NCBI GenBank assembly: GCA_016165875.1
Contig: JABBOT010000005.1
Span: forward strand, 22,962,520 to 23,026,519
DNA length: 64,000 nucleotides
From: Acanthopleura granulata
Taxonomy: Eukaryota > Mollusca > Polyplacophora > Chitonida > Chitonidae
Direction: 5' to 3'
In this document: positions 42,811 to 56,410 of the stretch, in pieces
Layout of the letters: every line of letters starts with the position of its first letter
Numbering within the stretch: the first letter of the stretch is position 1
Position numbers and translations under genes: made by a program
Notes under the pieces: generated by a model
Database searches by the model: none
What the model was told of the DNA's origin: nothing
The model's input: only the letters and a program-made list of their open reading frames with translations

Positions 42811-45800
42811 AGAGAACAGAAATACAAACAGAGAAGAAATGGCAGGGCACTTGTTAGTTTTTCACCAGTGTTTAAGCACAATGCGCGGCGTATCTCGGCC
42901 CTACAGTTTGATTGCTTAACCTTTGTGTATGAATGCAGATCCGACATTTCCCCGGACACGGTAACAGAGCACTAATCACAGTCGACCGACGCATACCTAT
43001 AATAATCCCACTACTTACAGCTGTCTTATCGGGCATCTATCTCTTCACTGGTCTAGCTCTATATGCCGCTGACATCGATTGGCATACTCGGGGACAACAT
43101 GTCCCCTACTAAGGCCTTAAAAGGCTTAAATACCTGAGTACATCCTCAAAACCGCAAAGTACATAGATATCGCCAACGCCATTGTGTGGAACTCTCAACG
43201 CCACTACGGGAAGCTAGAAGTTGTCAACGGATTGCTTTGGCCACATCTTTTCCCAACACAATTTGACACCATGGGGAAATTTTTTGTCTACATTAAATCT
43301 ATATAGCGTATAAAGCTGAGCTTGGTATATTTTTGAACTACACTGAATTATATACTTAGGTACATTTGAAAATTTCAAGTAAGGAAGTGAAATATATCAA
43401 GGAATTTTTTTCAAGTATATATATTTTTACCATGAAACACAGTAACTGATCTATAGTTTGACATATTTAAGCAATTACAGAAATTCAAATATATCGAAAA
43501 TTTATCAGTGTTTATCTTGAAAAAACACTACAGGTCTGTCTCATTGTCCTTAAGTTTCTTCTTTTTATCAGATTCCATTATACTAAATTAAGACGATGGG
43601 CAATAAACACACATACGATGCCATTAAATATCCAAGGTGAATTTTAGAAAGAGTGTAAAACAGGCAGAGGTTTTAACAAAAACAATTGAATACATATGGA
43701 ATTGAGCGGATAAAATACAAAACATAAACTCATTTCCGCCTGTATGATTAAGTTCCCGTATGACGAAAAACATTTCTGTGGGGTCGAATTATAAATTAAG
43801 AAAACAGTACGAGAATTCCAAAAGCGAACAATATTTTCAAGCAGTCAATAAAAATACAAAATGTACTAGCACTCCATATCGTAACCAACAGCCGCCTGTA
43901 CGTGATCATTCAGTGTTCGTCATGCATAAGGGGATGGCCATTCGAACATACGCAATCAAGCAAACCGAACTAAAGTGAAAGTGTATGACTTTCGTAGAAT
44001 TTTGAAGACAGAATGAAAAACAAAAACCTGTTTTTCATGCAGTGTGGTCCACAAATACAAATGCATGCTAGACTACGCATAGATATATATTCGTCACCCA
44101 TACATTTATCAAAGCGGACACCCGCCGTGTTACCTAATTTTTACCTGTGTGATCATTGTTTCAACAGAGGTGTTCAAAGAGATTAAAAGCGTTCATTATG
44201 TATGAGTAACGTGTAATAAGAAGATATATAGAGTGAATCAAGACGTGTGATGCATCTAAATGGTGTCACGAAGGGACAAATCCTGCAATATGTCATATCT
44301 AGATTACCAACAAAAATGTTAAACAGTCGCAATAAATTATGCTTCATTATTTATATGTACGATTGATTGGTTTGCGCTGACTTTTGACCTGAGCAACAGT
44401 GTACTTGGTGCGCCGGGCGTTGAACGTGCGGTTTCTTGTCCGATCGTATAAAGAACCCGTGAACATCGCCAAAGTAAGCCACAACACAGACAGCAAAGGT
44501 GGTGGATTAATTTATATTCAAATGAAGTATATGTCGGAGCTGTTTCTTATATCGATGGAAAAAAGAGTGGATCAAGATTCCTCAAAGACGACCTTATATC
44601 TGCACAGGGCAAGAAGACCAGGAAGGCGTCGCTATATCACACGCTCACATACACAGAAATAGACAGAAATATACATATATACATGATAACCTATACGCTT
44701 CCTATTTAACCGGAGAGAAAAAAGAGAGATAATTTATTACATTTAGTAAGAAGTAATTAACATTCAGTCTGTATAGAGATTTTTACGCCAAATTAATGCG
44801 CGCTGGGCTTTTATCGTTTAATCTTCTCTACCTGGCTTCAAGGTATAACATTATACAGCTTCACTGTGCCGCGGACGAAGCCCGAGCACAAAGCGCGCTT
44901 TATTTCGGGCAGTAAAAGTAGCTGTCATTTAACACGGCAACCGCCAGGTTCGCTCACACCTCCGTGACAGTGGTATCGATATGGCCGACTCGCTTAACAG
45001 ATCTCAGCCACAGACACTCTACCGCCTCTCGGCCACCGCAGTGCATGACACTTCGCCAACACTTCAAAAGACCAAACTGCTGTTTAGTCTATAAAACTTC
45101 AATCAGCTTTACAGTTGTACAGAAATCCGCGGTTTTGGTTTTTCTTAAATAAACATTCGATTGAAAAGGATTTCATGTGGTTCTTCCAAATGTCAAGCAG
45201 AAGCTGACAATACAGTCACGCTTAAAGATATAAAAAATGGAGATCTCACAGTGAATACCATTTCTCATTTCATCAGCATCAAGCACAAAACTTACGCACC
45301 CAGTTATGTGGCTGAATATGCTGTTGTTATTACATGTATACTCTTGAAAATATCCGATCTCATTGAAACAGGGAGTTATGTTTGAACTGTTACTTTTGAC
45401 ATTGCAATATCGAACTGATCGTACCATAACTAGAGTAACGATGGCTTCCCAAGAGACATGTAAATTAAAAGCACCATACATTTCCAGGAAATTAGTAAAG
45501 AATATATCATTTGGGCATTCCAGTTTTGTTTTTAAATATTTCAGAAACTCACACACATAAGTTTGTTACTGAGCCTAAAAAATCTGGCAAAGTGGCTTAA
45601 AACCATGCGAAAACACACAGTTTTTAATAACTCTTGTTTATTTGTTGGCTAAATATAAAACCATAAGGCATTTTGGGAGAGATAAAACTGCTTTCGCATG
45701 AAAACGGTATTAAACTGACGAAGACTTGGTCATCTGGTGTTTCTAAAGCAAAAACCACTATAGATCCCACCAGTGCGTCAATAGGTACAAAGCAATACGT

Positions 45801-48499
45801 TCTTGGAAGGACGATCACGTAAAGAAAAATAATCCAATGAAAATCCATTCCACACAGCTGCATGACTTCTTTGTAAACCTATTTCTCCATGTTCTCGAAA
45901 AGCATGGCTTTGCTTCACTGACCAAACTAGAGTTACCGCTCCAGTTATGGAACAGGCCTGGTCGCCTCATGATCTCTAAAGAATTAAGGCATCCATAGTG
46001 CCGAGCCACTCTCAGGTCAACCTTCAGTCCATATAAAATGCGAGAGCGGGTTCGACCAATTGATCGATACAGCCATCGTATTGGCTTCTGATTGGTCTCC
46101 TCTATAGAAGGCAGTGTATCATTATACGACAAAGGCCTATACATATACCATGCGTTGTAAGGGCGAGCAAGGTAGGAGTAGCACGCAGCTCCAACTGCCA
46201 GTCTTGTTTAACGTCTTCCCTGCATTATTGTCTTTATTTCCTTCACACCCACTAAGATATAATGAGATGAAACAAGAAGGTGTCGTTGAGAAAATGGGAT
46301 TTCGCAAGTTGGCAGGTTTCAGAAAATAAGTGCGCGGTTGGCACATGAGGCTGATGGGCCTTGCCCGACCCTGGGGACTTCATTAGCGCCTGGGTTCGGC
46401 TGAGCCCCTCTGTACGAGCTCATGACAACCAAATTTACACTCTCTTCAAGGTCCACACATCCGCGTAAAAATGAAGAATTTGTCAGGCGGTTATTAGCGT
46501 CTTATCAAACTGTTGTTTTAGACCGTTTGGCGGCGGTATTCCCGCGCTCTCCCTGGCTCCATGCGCGACGTCTGACCAGTGTTCTGTGGACAGATGCACG
46601 TGTAAACTGACACGTGTAATCAGCAGACATCTTCACGTCCTCTGAGGCTAATTCCGCGTCTTCAAAATTACCCCCTCGTGACTGGACTAAACAAATGTTG
46701 CGACTAATTGAAATCTTGTGCTTGGAGCAATTTAAAAAGGTGCGACCACGGCAGCACATGCATACAGCGTCCATAAATACGCATATACTTCCCTGCTAAT
46801 AAACGTTTGAAAACTGAAATATGTCACCGGGAAGCAGACCGAAAATCACACTATTCAATCGCCTTCTTTCCGGTATGTAACCTGAAAAGTTACAAACCAC
46901 AAATTGTCTCAGATAAAGTGTTTTGATGTAGGTAAAACAAAGCAACACAGTACGTTTTCAATCAGAGAGTCCCAAGCTGAAATAACCTTCGCTTGCACAG
47001 ATACAACAGCACATGTTAAAAAAGGACAGTTATATTTTCAATCAAAAAGCTCCACGCCAAACCTAGTCAAAATCAAAATGTAACGAAGTAAATGTGCAGT
47101 TCAAGACTCATTGAATTTCTTCAAGACTCTTTCATCCACATCATGAAAAGACACAGTCCCACTTCCAGGAAAAGCAACCTGCTGACAAACAAGTTTGAAT
47201 TTACCCAAAGAGACACTAAAGTTTAGCTCCAATGCACAGAATGCGTGGATTTTCTCATCCGTTTTAGTTACTCTCTCTCTCTATATGTATATGGGATGGC
47301 GGTGATGTTTCTTGTATTGTTGTTCTCAATCGTGGCTCGCACATACACATTGTGCATGCGTCGAACCTTGTGCCTGCACTCATTTATCCCCATTCTATAT
47401 ATTGAATAATAATAAAAAAAAACCTAATTGTGCAAGTATGTTATTCACGGTGGAATGCCAGCATTTCTGATAAAATCAGACATTCTTGTAAAATCAGGCC
47501 GATGGTTTGCGTGTCAGGAATCGTGACATTTGTTGTTTATGAGACTAAGGCAAACACAATGCACATGACATATAGTGTGTGCAACAGACGCCGAAGACGG
47601 CTTCCGGGGGAGGATATTATACATGCAGGAGTATATGCACGGGCCGTCATACATAGGTGAAGCGAAGCCCTCAGCCATGGCTTAGTTTAATGAGTAATCC
47701 CCAAGATTATCTATATTGAGGAAGGCATAACCAATGCTGCGGGCTAAACACAGGCCAGAACACACAAACCCCATTACAGTAATATCACAACCACACCGAG
47801 CAGCACGAGAAGGTAAAACCAACAACCATATATGCCACAAAGCATGGGATTCGGAAACAGTACATAAATTACTGAATAGATCAGTAGGGGCATACTGCAG
47901 AATCCATAACTTAATAACAGAATAACTGTACGCTGCCAGCATGTTATGCAATTACAATGTAACCTTTACAATTTTGTTGGGGTATGCTATAGCTGCGACA
48001 ACCACATATGGGAAGAGTGTGTCATTCTGAATTGTCCTTAATAATGGCCTCATTGTTGTTTTTGATTGTGAAAGTGCATTTTTGACATCGGTTATTCTTC
48101 TTGTTTTGAGTGAAATCGGTCCAGGGACCACTTATTTGTAGAATATCCACTCCCAAGCGACGACTGATAAAATAAGAATGATTGTCAACAAGCTCACAGC
48201 TGGACAATGTCAGTTAGGAGAGACTGCCTAAGAAAACACACATGTGAAGGACGACAGACGAAAACTAATGGCCAATCAAGAAACCTACAAGGAAACTTTT
48301 GATAAGTAAAATTAACGATACATTTTATATGCAAATTATTCTGTCCTTGGTTAACACGACTGTGCTCGGTCAAGCATGAGTCTATTACAAATATACAGAA
48401 CAAATTATGATCTATTGGGGCAATATATATTCGAGGTGGCAGAACTTAAAACAGTAGCCAATTACAGAAGATAAATGAAGAGACGGTGACAGGGAATGG
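42811..48499. other. Giant intron, no gene recognised
   Basis: About 5.7 kb. Overlapping open frames on both strands (for example 45173-45556 minus and 46114-46329 plus) show no family resemblance. There is a short CT run near 47271. Nothing else is supported. Confidence 0.45.
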
Positions 48500-48795
48500 T
48501 GGTGAAGTGGGAATACTGATGGCATAGCCAAGAAATACATACACCTGAACGGACAGGAGTCACCACGGCGTGAAATATTAATGGCTGGCTAAGACAAAAA
48601 TCTGCCTAAGCTTGGGACTTATCATGAGTATTAATCGTTTACTTAAATAAAGAGCCGTGCCTGGAAATTAAAACAGGTCGGCTTTGCCGGAGGCTGGGTT
48701 CGCGATACCACCGTGTGTTAACAATAACGGGTCGAGTCGAGCTGGATGACGGGCGAGGCGACAGGTGAGACACCCCGTGTGAGGTAGTCTTTCAA
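48500..48795. promoter_or_regulatory. Candidate non-coding regulatory block (right arm 2)
   Basis: This block is less AT-rich than its flanks and packed with short motifs (GAAATATTAATGGCTGG, GAGTATTAATCG, CAGGTGAGACACC E-box-like). It stops at the (AT)n run that begins near 48815. No protein-like frame. Confidence 0.28.
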
Positions 48796-48812
48796 CCAAT
48801 GACAAATGAGAC

Positions 48813-48815
48813 ATA

Positions 48816-48854
<39 letters not shown>
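48813..48854. repeat. (AT)n microsatellite
   Basis: This is about 40 bp of alternating AT, followed at 48901-48930 by an A-rich low-complexity tract. It produces a spurious 159-codon plus-strand frame (48799-49278) starting with repeated Tyr-Ile. Confidence 0.9.
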
Positions 48855-48858
<4 letters not shown>

Positions 48859-50549
48859 TGCTTGTGCAAAACTGCTACGTCCTCAGTGTATACCCGCCTT
48901 AAAAAAAAAATAAAAAAAATAAAAAAAACATTTGTATATGAATATCTATACCGTCGCTCCGCACATTTATACAGTTTGGAGCAGCGACTTACATATATTC
49001 AGGTCTACAAGAAACGACTTATGAAAATGTTAAAGGTTATAGTTGATAAATACATCGCTCACTTGCATGTCGTCGAAGGCAAACCATCACTGTATATTGG
49101 ACCTTCAGAGTTCCTTTATAATGTTACAACAGACAACTCGTCTCAAATCAAGTCCACATGCACGCGTGCTTTTGTACAGCCTAGACGGAAACAGAGCACA
49201 ATGGGAGAGCTATATTCCTCCGATAAAAAAATAAAGGAAAAAACACAAGCACACTGTTCAAAGACACCTTCATATTAATTATTTTGATGACATATATTTA
49301 CATAAAGCATTGGCGGTGTTGAGCGTCACGAAATGATGACAACTGATGGAGAAAATGTATAAGAAAAATATTAGAGAACATTCGATACGCCTTGTTCGTA
49401 AGATAATGTGAAGTCTGTGGGTTTTTAGTAAGTTTTGTGTATCTATTCAGATATAAACGCTGCACCGACCACTCTTGTGACCTGTGCTGTTACAGTTATT
49501 TCCTTGAGGCTGGACACAGTTGGCTGAACCATGCCGCGATAGCATCACTGGATGCACGACGCGTAAAATTCGCTACAATTATCACCGGATAATCCGCAAA
49601 AGAACCCTCCATCAGGAAACGCCTGTTCTAATTTATGTTCTGTATTAAGATTCGAGCAAAGCGCACAATGAGCGAAAAAAAACAACATACATATAGACAG
49701 ATAAATGTATACGAATCCATATATACAGAAGATTGTGAACTCATGCGCGGAAAAGCCGTTAATTACATGCTGAATTTTAACAATAAACGTGAAGATTTAA
49801 GACGGTACAAAGTGAAAAGACTCAGCAGTGAATTAAGTTCATATGCATTTGAAAAGCTTTACGTTTTACTTTGCAACCACAGCCACATGTACAGCCATGC
49901 ATACACTGCATATTTAGAGCGCAACACTGACGATTGCATGCAGTCACTGTTTTAGAGAAAGTCGAATCCATCAACACTACATTACATGCTTTATACACCT
50001 TACACGTGCCCATCTACCCGGCCAGTAATGCTCATCCTTTCATGTATATATATCATCGTATCTCATACGAATTCCAATGAGATATTGGGTTACAAAATAA
50101 CTGGGAAAGAGCACAAACCCCTCTCTGTGACAACATGCATCCTGTTACACACAGTCTAGTAGTGATATATATGTAACCTCCCGGCTTATCAACCAACGCT
50201 GGTCTTTGGAGTATTTATTAACACGGTCAAGTTCTAAGATCATCTGTTGTGTACATGCATGCACACAGAGTGAAGAAAACAGGAGGGCGTTTCTGCTGCC
50301 GTCGGAAGTGTTTGCCTGACAGGCCGGCTTATACAGGAACACATTAACCCGGTATGGCGAAGCGCTCTGAACTTGCCCGCCAAATGATTCTTTTGCTTTT
50401 AAGTAATTAATGTACAGGGAGTCTAATCCGAATTTTCTCTTAAAAGGCGAACACGAAAATTGGCGACAACATTATTAGATTTTCCAAACATATTTTTCAT
50501 TACGATATAAATCTTTTAAGAAACGATAAACTTGGAGGCTTTGTTCTTG

Positions 50550-50720
50550 TGCCTCAGTCAATGTAATTAAATTAAGAGTTGCGATAGACCTGGAGCCATT
50601 AGTTCTGTAATATGTCATTGGTCGGGCACGGAATGGCGCTTATCGCCAGTTGTCTCCGCCTGTGTCACTGGCAATTATGCCAGTATTAAACACACAGCGA
50701 GCCAAGCCGGTCGTCCAACA
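50550..50720. promoter_or_regulatory. Candidate non-coding regulatory block with palindromic homeodomain-like site
   Basis: It contains CTGGCAATTATGCCAG (50668-50683), a 16-bp near-perfect palindrome around an ATTA core. Nearby are AATTAAATTAAGAG, CATTAGTTC and the repeated GGCGCTTATCGCCAG half. It is set off in composition from AT-rich flanks. Confidence 0.33.
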
Positions 50721-52773
50721 GTCACACTGTACTCGGTAAAGTCAAAACAATCCCCCCTCAAAACCCCATCGGCGCAAATGGGCCTACACTCTGCAAAGCC
50801 ACTATCACATGCTGTCTATTCGAAAATAAACCAAACACAACTTTGCACTCTCACTTCCTGACCCGTAGAAAATATAACATTTATATACATACATATGAAT
50901 GTATACATACAGACTTGATTATCTGTATTATAGGCCAGATTGAGTAACGGCCAAGAACGATTTCTTTGGTTTATTAAGACAGCACAGAGCGGATGTGCCC
51001 GCTAGATACGGTGAATTAAAACTAAAATTACAGCTGCACGCACAAAATATATTGTAAACCAACCAGCACATCTGACAACCATTAGATCACTGCCAAAAAC
51101 TGATGCCACAAAGGACCATCCAGAAATGTCCAAAGGTTTGAGGTTTCTTTATCGTGATGCGCGGTATAAATTACAACGTGATGCAGTGCGCTGCACATGT
51201 AAGAGGAAGCATCCTTGCAGCGTAATGCTGAACACAAAAGATGCAGATAATGAAAGAAACTGAGACATTATTGACAAGATGTCTCCAGAAGGTTTTGGTT
51301 TATGGAAAACAAGAACACACTGGGGGATTGCTTCTCCAAGAACTGGCCTTGAAGGTGATACCCGAGGCGAGAACCAATGGGAATTCAAGCTACACCGGGC
51401 AAGAGGTAATTCTAAAATTACTTTGGCGCACACACAAACAGTCAATTTATGCTTGATTTTAGAACTTAATAACATAAAAATGGACATTCTTATTACAAAT
51501 CCTTTTACTTTTCACAACACATCCCAATGTTGAACATGTACAGGTCATGGGTCAAAGAGGTCTACTTTCAAACCAAGCATACTTTGGAAAGTGAGGAAAT
51601 GATGACAGAATATCGATTATTACACATGCAGAAGACGGCACGTATGGATGACGATCAGGCCTTCATCCACGCCTGTTTTTACTCAAATACGTGACCCATA
51701 GTACCATATACAGATTCGGTAGTGGACAATGAATGAGGCCGGACCGACGTTCCAAATCGCGGACTCTGGCTCGGGACACACTAATGACGACAGACACTAA
51801 AGATATCCACGGACATAAATGCGAAAAGGAAGGACGTTTACGATCAAGTGGAGACCTCGGATTCTTCCCCAAAGCCATGACTGTCGCCCACAGATTCGCA
51901 TCAAGACAAGGTAAATCAAAAAACGGGACATACAATACGTTCTGAAAGAACTGTTTGTATACGCACAATCCAAAGGGCAACTCTCTAGTATATCCTGCCA
52001 ATTTGACAGGCTGTAAACGTAACAATTTGGTGCCACATCAAAGCCGCTGAGAAAATAAGGGGCAATAGACGATAGGATAATAGTGTAAGAAGTGTTAATG
52101 TTATCAGCCCGTCCCATCTCAGAGCGTCGCGCCGTTCTCCGTCTCGGAAAAGGCACCCGAGAGAAATCTTCAATATATCGTCGCGAGGGCGGGATAAAGG
52201 ACTCTCGGTCGAGTGTCACATCGAATCCGCCGTAGGCCATGTCAACCGCCGTAAAAACCGCCACGTAATATCCGATCCGCCAAAGACAAGGCCGAGAATT
52301 ATCCTCGCTCTACTGGCCCAGAACAAACAGCCACACCGAGGGAGAGTTCCTGGCCGGCGACTCCAGCATTAATTTCTATGGTCATTTACACATCATGAAG
52401 ACAGCGTGAAATTGTTTTAGCCGAAGATACACCTGGGTCTCGCTCGTAGTTGTGCATCGACCGTCGATATACACCGAGTACTATAGGCGTAAAAACTGAA
52501 TAGTCAATAAAACCTCTGTGCACAGAACGATGTCAAGTTGCAAGGTGTAGAGTATTTAAAGGAGATACCTCTGCACCAGAATGAAACCAAGGTGCATGTA
52601 CAGTGTAGTTATCGGAAATGGTACAATTCTGATGTGACACCTTATAACGCTCAAATAATCTTTTTATAGAAATATATATACTATCTACACATCTAATATA
52701 TTGTCATAATTTAGACTTCACATCATATTCTGACAATTCATTGCTATTCTGTAAATTCCACAGCTTATAAATA

Positions 52774-52860
52774 ATGAATGCGTGAATGAATGATTGGGGT
52801 TTCATGCCAAATTGATACAATTTCAGCCCTATATCGTGGCGAGGAAAGGTTAAAATTAAG
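52774..52860 (+). repeat. Repeat family C fragment
   Basis: GAATGAATGATTGGGGTTTC, ATGCCAAATTGATACAATTT, CAGCCCTATATCGTGGCGAG follow the same order of motifs as the fragments at 35679 and 54545. Confidence 0.55.
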
Positions 52861-54272
52861 AACATGAAGCTTGAACTGAGAAAGTAAATATCCAAAATCA
52901 AAAACGAAGAGACATACTTTTAAAACCAGCCCTAAAATTAAGATCAGGTCTTTACATTGTAAAAGATAAATTGTAAGTTGTGAGTTTCATCCCATTCCAT
53001 TCCACATCCTCTTTCGAACGAAAAACAAATGGGTTTGATCCTTTCTCTGGACAGAAGTTACGGTCTTGTGGTCTATGGGTAAATTGCCCAGCCCTTTGGT
53101 AATGCTCCCTCGTAACATGGGACGCACAGAGACACTGATAGCCGATGTGCGGCTCGATTTACCTCTCCTAGAAACTAACAGATTTTACAATAATTGCGGG
53201 CCACACGTAAGCCCGACGAAGACGGGGCTGGGTTCCCGTGCCTCCCCTCAAATGAGAGCCGACAGACGACCAGATGCTGCAATGGCTCCACGCCGGGGGG
53301 AGGCAGCCCCAGGAGGCAGAGTGGAATCGCTCCCGTCCTAGGCCCCATCAACCAAATGAGAAAACCCCAGTATATCATAAAAACCGCGAAGGTTATTTTG
53401 TTGTTGTTGTTTTGCTTTTTTTTTTTTTTTCGTGGATAACATGAAACGCTCACGCGACCGTCTTTATATACCAACTACAGGGGCATGTTCTGCTTAATAC
53501 GCCTCTTGTGCATGTGACACGTAATTATACGACAGGCCTCGCTACAAACCTCCCGAGTAATATACGCTACTTTCAACCTCTTCTCTCTATACTCTCAACA
53601 GTACATTCTGTAGTTCCCGTCTCGTACCTCGTTATTGGTCGACTTTACGAGAGTACACCATGCTATAGAAAATTTAACGAAAAAATGGGTTTTTGGGGGA
53701 TAATAATATTCCGAGGGTATAAACTGGTTTTAATACACATCTCTTCATTCGTATAAATGAAAATCTGTGACGCTTTTCTTTTTCGGAAATCTTTTTTCAT
53801 TTTTGAAATTATTTTTATGTAATAGATTTGATGATAAGTGTAAAAATAAGACCGAATGCGATCATTTTTTTCGTTGCTTCCCAGCTCTGTACGGTTCTGT
53901 AAAAAGAATTGCGAGGGCTACTTCAATTTCCAGAAAACAAAAGAAAACGACAAAAAAACCTCTATCCTTTGATTTCTTGTTCGCTGATGAAAAGACCACC
54001 GGAGACTACAGGAATGTCGACTCATTACATGTCCAAGTGTCGCAGGTAAACATCAAAGGACCCGACCAAAACCGTCAAGGTAAACAGGAGTTGCTTAAAC
54101 ATCGGTACTAATATCATAAAAGCTACAGACTATTTATAGACAACGCATGTGAGTGGAGTCAAATGTATAATGTTAAACATTTTGGTGAATGTAGGGAGCA
54201 AAAAAGGTAGCTGAGAGTATAATAGGATTCACCAGCCACAAACTCTGTGTCTGAATGTTCTCACCAACAAAC

Positions 54273-54429
54273 CCATACGTGGGAAGGTCCGCCAGCAACC
54301 TGCGGATGGTCGTGGGTTTTCCCCGGGCTCTGCCCGGTTTCTCCCACCATAATTCTGGCCGCCGTCGTATAAGTGAAATATTCTTGAGTACGGCGTAAAA
54401 CACTAATCAAATAAATAAATAAATAAATC
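54273..54429 (+). repeat. SINE family A, 5'-truncated
   Basis: From CCATACGTGGGAAGGTC through CAGCAACCTGCGGATGGTCG, CCACCATAATTCTGGCCGCC, CGTCGTATAAGTGAAATATT to an (AAAT)n tail, it matches the full element at 55623-55873 closely. The tRNA-like head is missing. Confidence 0.9.
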
Positions 54430-54544
54430 ACAAACAAACAATACTATCTATTCTCTTATGATTTCTTTTTCACAAGAAAACTATACATCCTCACATGTGG
54501 ATAAAACCAACGATAACGGGAATGCCAATATTCCATTTCTCTAT

Positions 54545-54610
54545 GCAGAGCTCACCACGATATGGCTGAGATATTGCCAATGTGGCGTTAAGCCATAATC
54601 ATTCATTTAT
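54545..54610 (-). repeat. Repeat family C fragment
   Basis: Plus-strand ACGATATGGCTGAGATATTG and CCAATGTGGCGTTAAGCC then ATAATCATTCATT is the reverse complement of the fragment at 35679-35750. Confidence 0.6.
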
Positions 54611-54877
54611 TCTATGCAGAGGTATAGCGTACAAAGCATGGATAAACTGCCATCCAAATCTGATGGCAGGCAAACAAAATATTCATAAATAACTTTCGCA
54701 GCTGAATTAATATAGTTTTCCATATAATAAATAAAACACTTTATTTCGATTAAACAGGGCCTCGAACGCCAAAAACATTACACGATACATTACACGTTTA
54801 AAGTTCCGTTCTGTAAAAAAAACAATAAAAGTACATCAAGCTTTCGTTTCACCGTCTTCAAGTTAGAATGATGCAAA

Positions 54878-54930
54878 ATATGCATGTGCATGTGAAAGTT
54901 ACAAAACAGGAGGTATCATGTGATTTCTTG
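54878..54930 (+). repeat. 50-bp direct repeat, copy 1
   Basis: ATATGCATGTGCATGTGAAA then GTTACAAAACAGGAGGTATC and ATGTGATTT. It reappears with few changes at 55921-55970. Flanking sequences are unrelated. Confidence 0.8.
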
Positions 54931-55622
54931 GAAAGTCCATATTTGTACGCAAGAACATCAGATGTACACCTTGTCACCAGATTTACCTGACGGCAGGCAA
55001 TGTATACGCAAATTTTCTCGCCATAACAATAAATATTCCAACCATCTGACAGCTATGGAGATAATTTGTCAAGATAACAAAAAAAAAAAGTCACTGGGAA
55101 TTTTGGAAGTTGATTGATCGATTGGTTGCCAGAACAAACCCAGTTTTTTGTGTTCGAGGCAATTATAAACAATTTGTATCTATACCATTCTGTTCATTTG
55201 TTGTTAACCATGTATGCGTTTATATATATATATATCTTCGTCTTCTAAAATCGACATATACCACTTGCAAAAATGAATCGGTATTATCTGTAAACAATGT
55301 TATCGACTGTATGTTTCCTACAGAAGTTTGTCAGGAGCATATATGTATACCTATAGTGCAAGACCACTGTTTATTTGGAGCACACCGTTTTAATCTATCG
55401 CTAAATTTTAGCCTGATTTCCCTTAGTTATGCAAGCGAAAATTATTGAGTATAAGCACAAATCAAATTAAACCGAAATGCACATCCTGCAATTTGAAGAG
55501 ATCTTAGCCAAGATCAATCCCCGTTAAAATCAGCCATTTAAAATGATGAACCTATTATCAAACCATTACCTAATAATATAGGTCATTTCATGCAGGCATG
55601 TGCCTATTACAGTATATGGCTG

Positions 55623-55873
55623 CAGGGCCTCCGTTGCTCAGTCGGTTAGCGCGTTAGCGCAGCACAATGACCTAGAAGCTTCCCACCAATGCCGTTGCTG
55701 TCCAGCTCATGCTGGCTTCCTCTCCGGCCATACGTGGGAAGGTCTGCCAGCAACCTGCGGATGGTCGTGGTTTCCCTCCTGGCTCTGCCCGCTTTCCTGC
55801 CACCATAATGCTGGCCGTCGTATAAGTGAAATATTCATGAGTACGGCGTAAAACACCAATCACAAATAAATAC
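55623..55873 (+). mobile_element. Complete tRNA-derived SINE (family A) with 11-bp target-site duplication
   Basis: This element of about 250 bp has a tRNA-like head beginning GGGCCTCCGTTGCTCAGTCG (the A-box part TTGCTCAGTCGG is clear, the B box decayed), a central body (GCTGGCTTCCTCTCCGGCCA, CGTGGGAAGGTCTGCCAGCA) and a tail (AAATATTCATGAGTACGGCG, TAAAACACCAATCA, AAATAAA). It is flanked by the direct repeat GTATATGGCTG at 55612-55622 and 55874-55884, the mark of LINE-mediated insertion. It is the reference copy for the other family A fragments in the window. Confidence 0.92.
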
Positions 55874-55920
55874 GTATATGGCTGTATCCATGACATCCCT
55901 TAAACGATATAAATAGGCCA

Positions 55921-55970
55921 TATATGCATGTGCATGTGAAAGTTACAAAACATGAGGTATCATATGATTT
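55921..55970 (+). repeat. 50-bp direct repeat, copy 2
   Basis: ATATGCATGTGCATGTGAAA then GTTACAAAACATGAGGTATC and ATATGATTT, same strand as the copy at 54878-54930 and about 1042 bp further on. Similarity stops on both sides after about 50 bp. Confidence 0.8.
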
Positions 55971-56219
55971 TTGCCTACAAGCATTAAATGGATCGCAGAC
56001 ATCGATCACAAAACAATTCCGTCGTGTCAGCAAGAAAACGGAGAGATCTCTAACGTGTGAAGGTACATATTGCCTTCGCGCCTTTTCAAAGGTCAAGCGG
56101 CAGACGAAAAAAGACAATGGCGCCGAAAGAGAAGATATACTTGTTCTATTTTCAAACCGGTTATATACAGCCATTCTTTTTTCAGAATCTTCTAAGCAGT
56201 GAGATTAAACGATAACAAA

Positions 56220-56410
56220 AAGGCTTCTGCTTGGCCCGAAGCGATTTAATTTGAAGTCGTGTTTTTCACCTGAAAGTGAGCACTTTCTGCCTCAATCTGA
56301 CCTCTACCCCTTTTTCTCACAACTCAAAGGCCAAGGTGATTTGATTTAAAGCTTTTCACCAGTCTTTCGTCCACCTGTGGCTCATTAATATGCAAAAACC
56401 AAAACACTCC
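56220..56410. promoter_or_regulatory. Candidate non-coding regulatory block with POU/octamer-like site
   Basis: This motif-dense block contains CACCTGAAAGTGAGCACTTT, a nuclear-receptor-like TCAAAGGCCAAGGTGA, CACCTG E-box cores, and ATTAATATGCAAA (56384-56396), a POU-homeodomain octamer-like site. No protein-like frame. Confidence 0.35.

Noticed and set aside
48799..49278. 159-codon plus-strand frame
   Set aside because: It begins in an (AT)n run and continues through an A-rich tract; no family resemblance.
55623..55700. Apparent tRNA gene
   Set aside because: The tRNA-like sequence continues into a SINE body and tail with a target-site duplication, so it is the SINE head.
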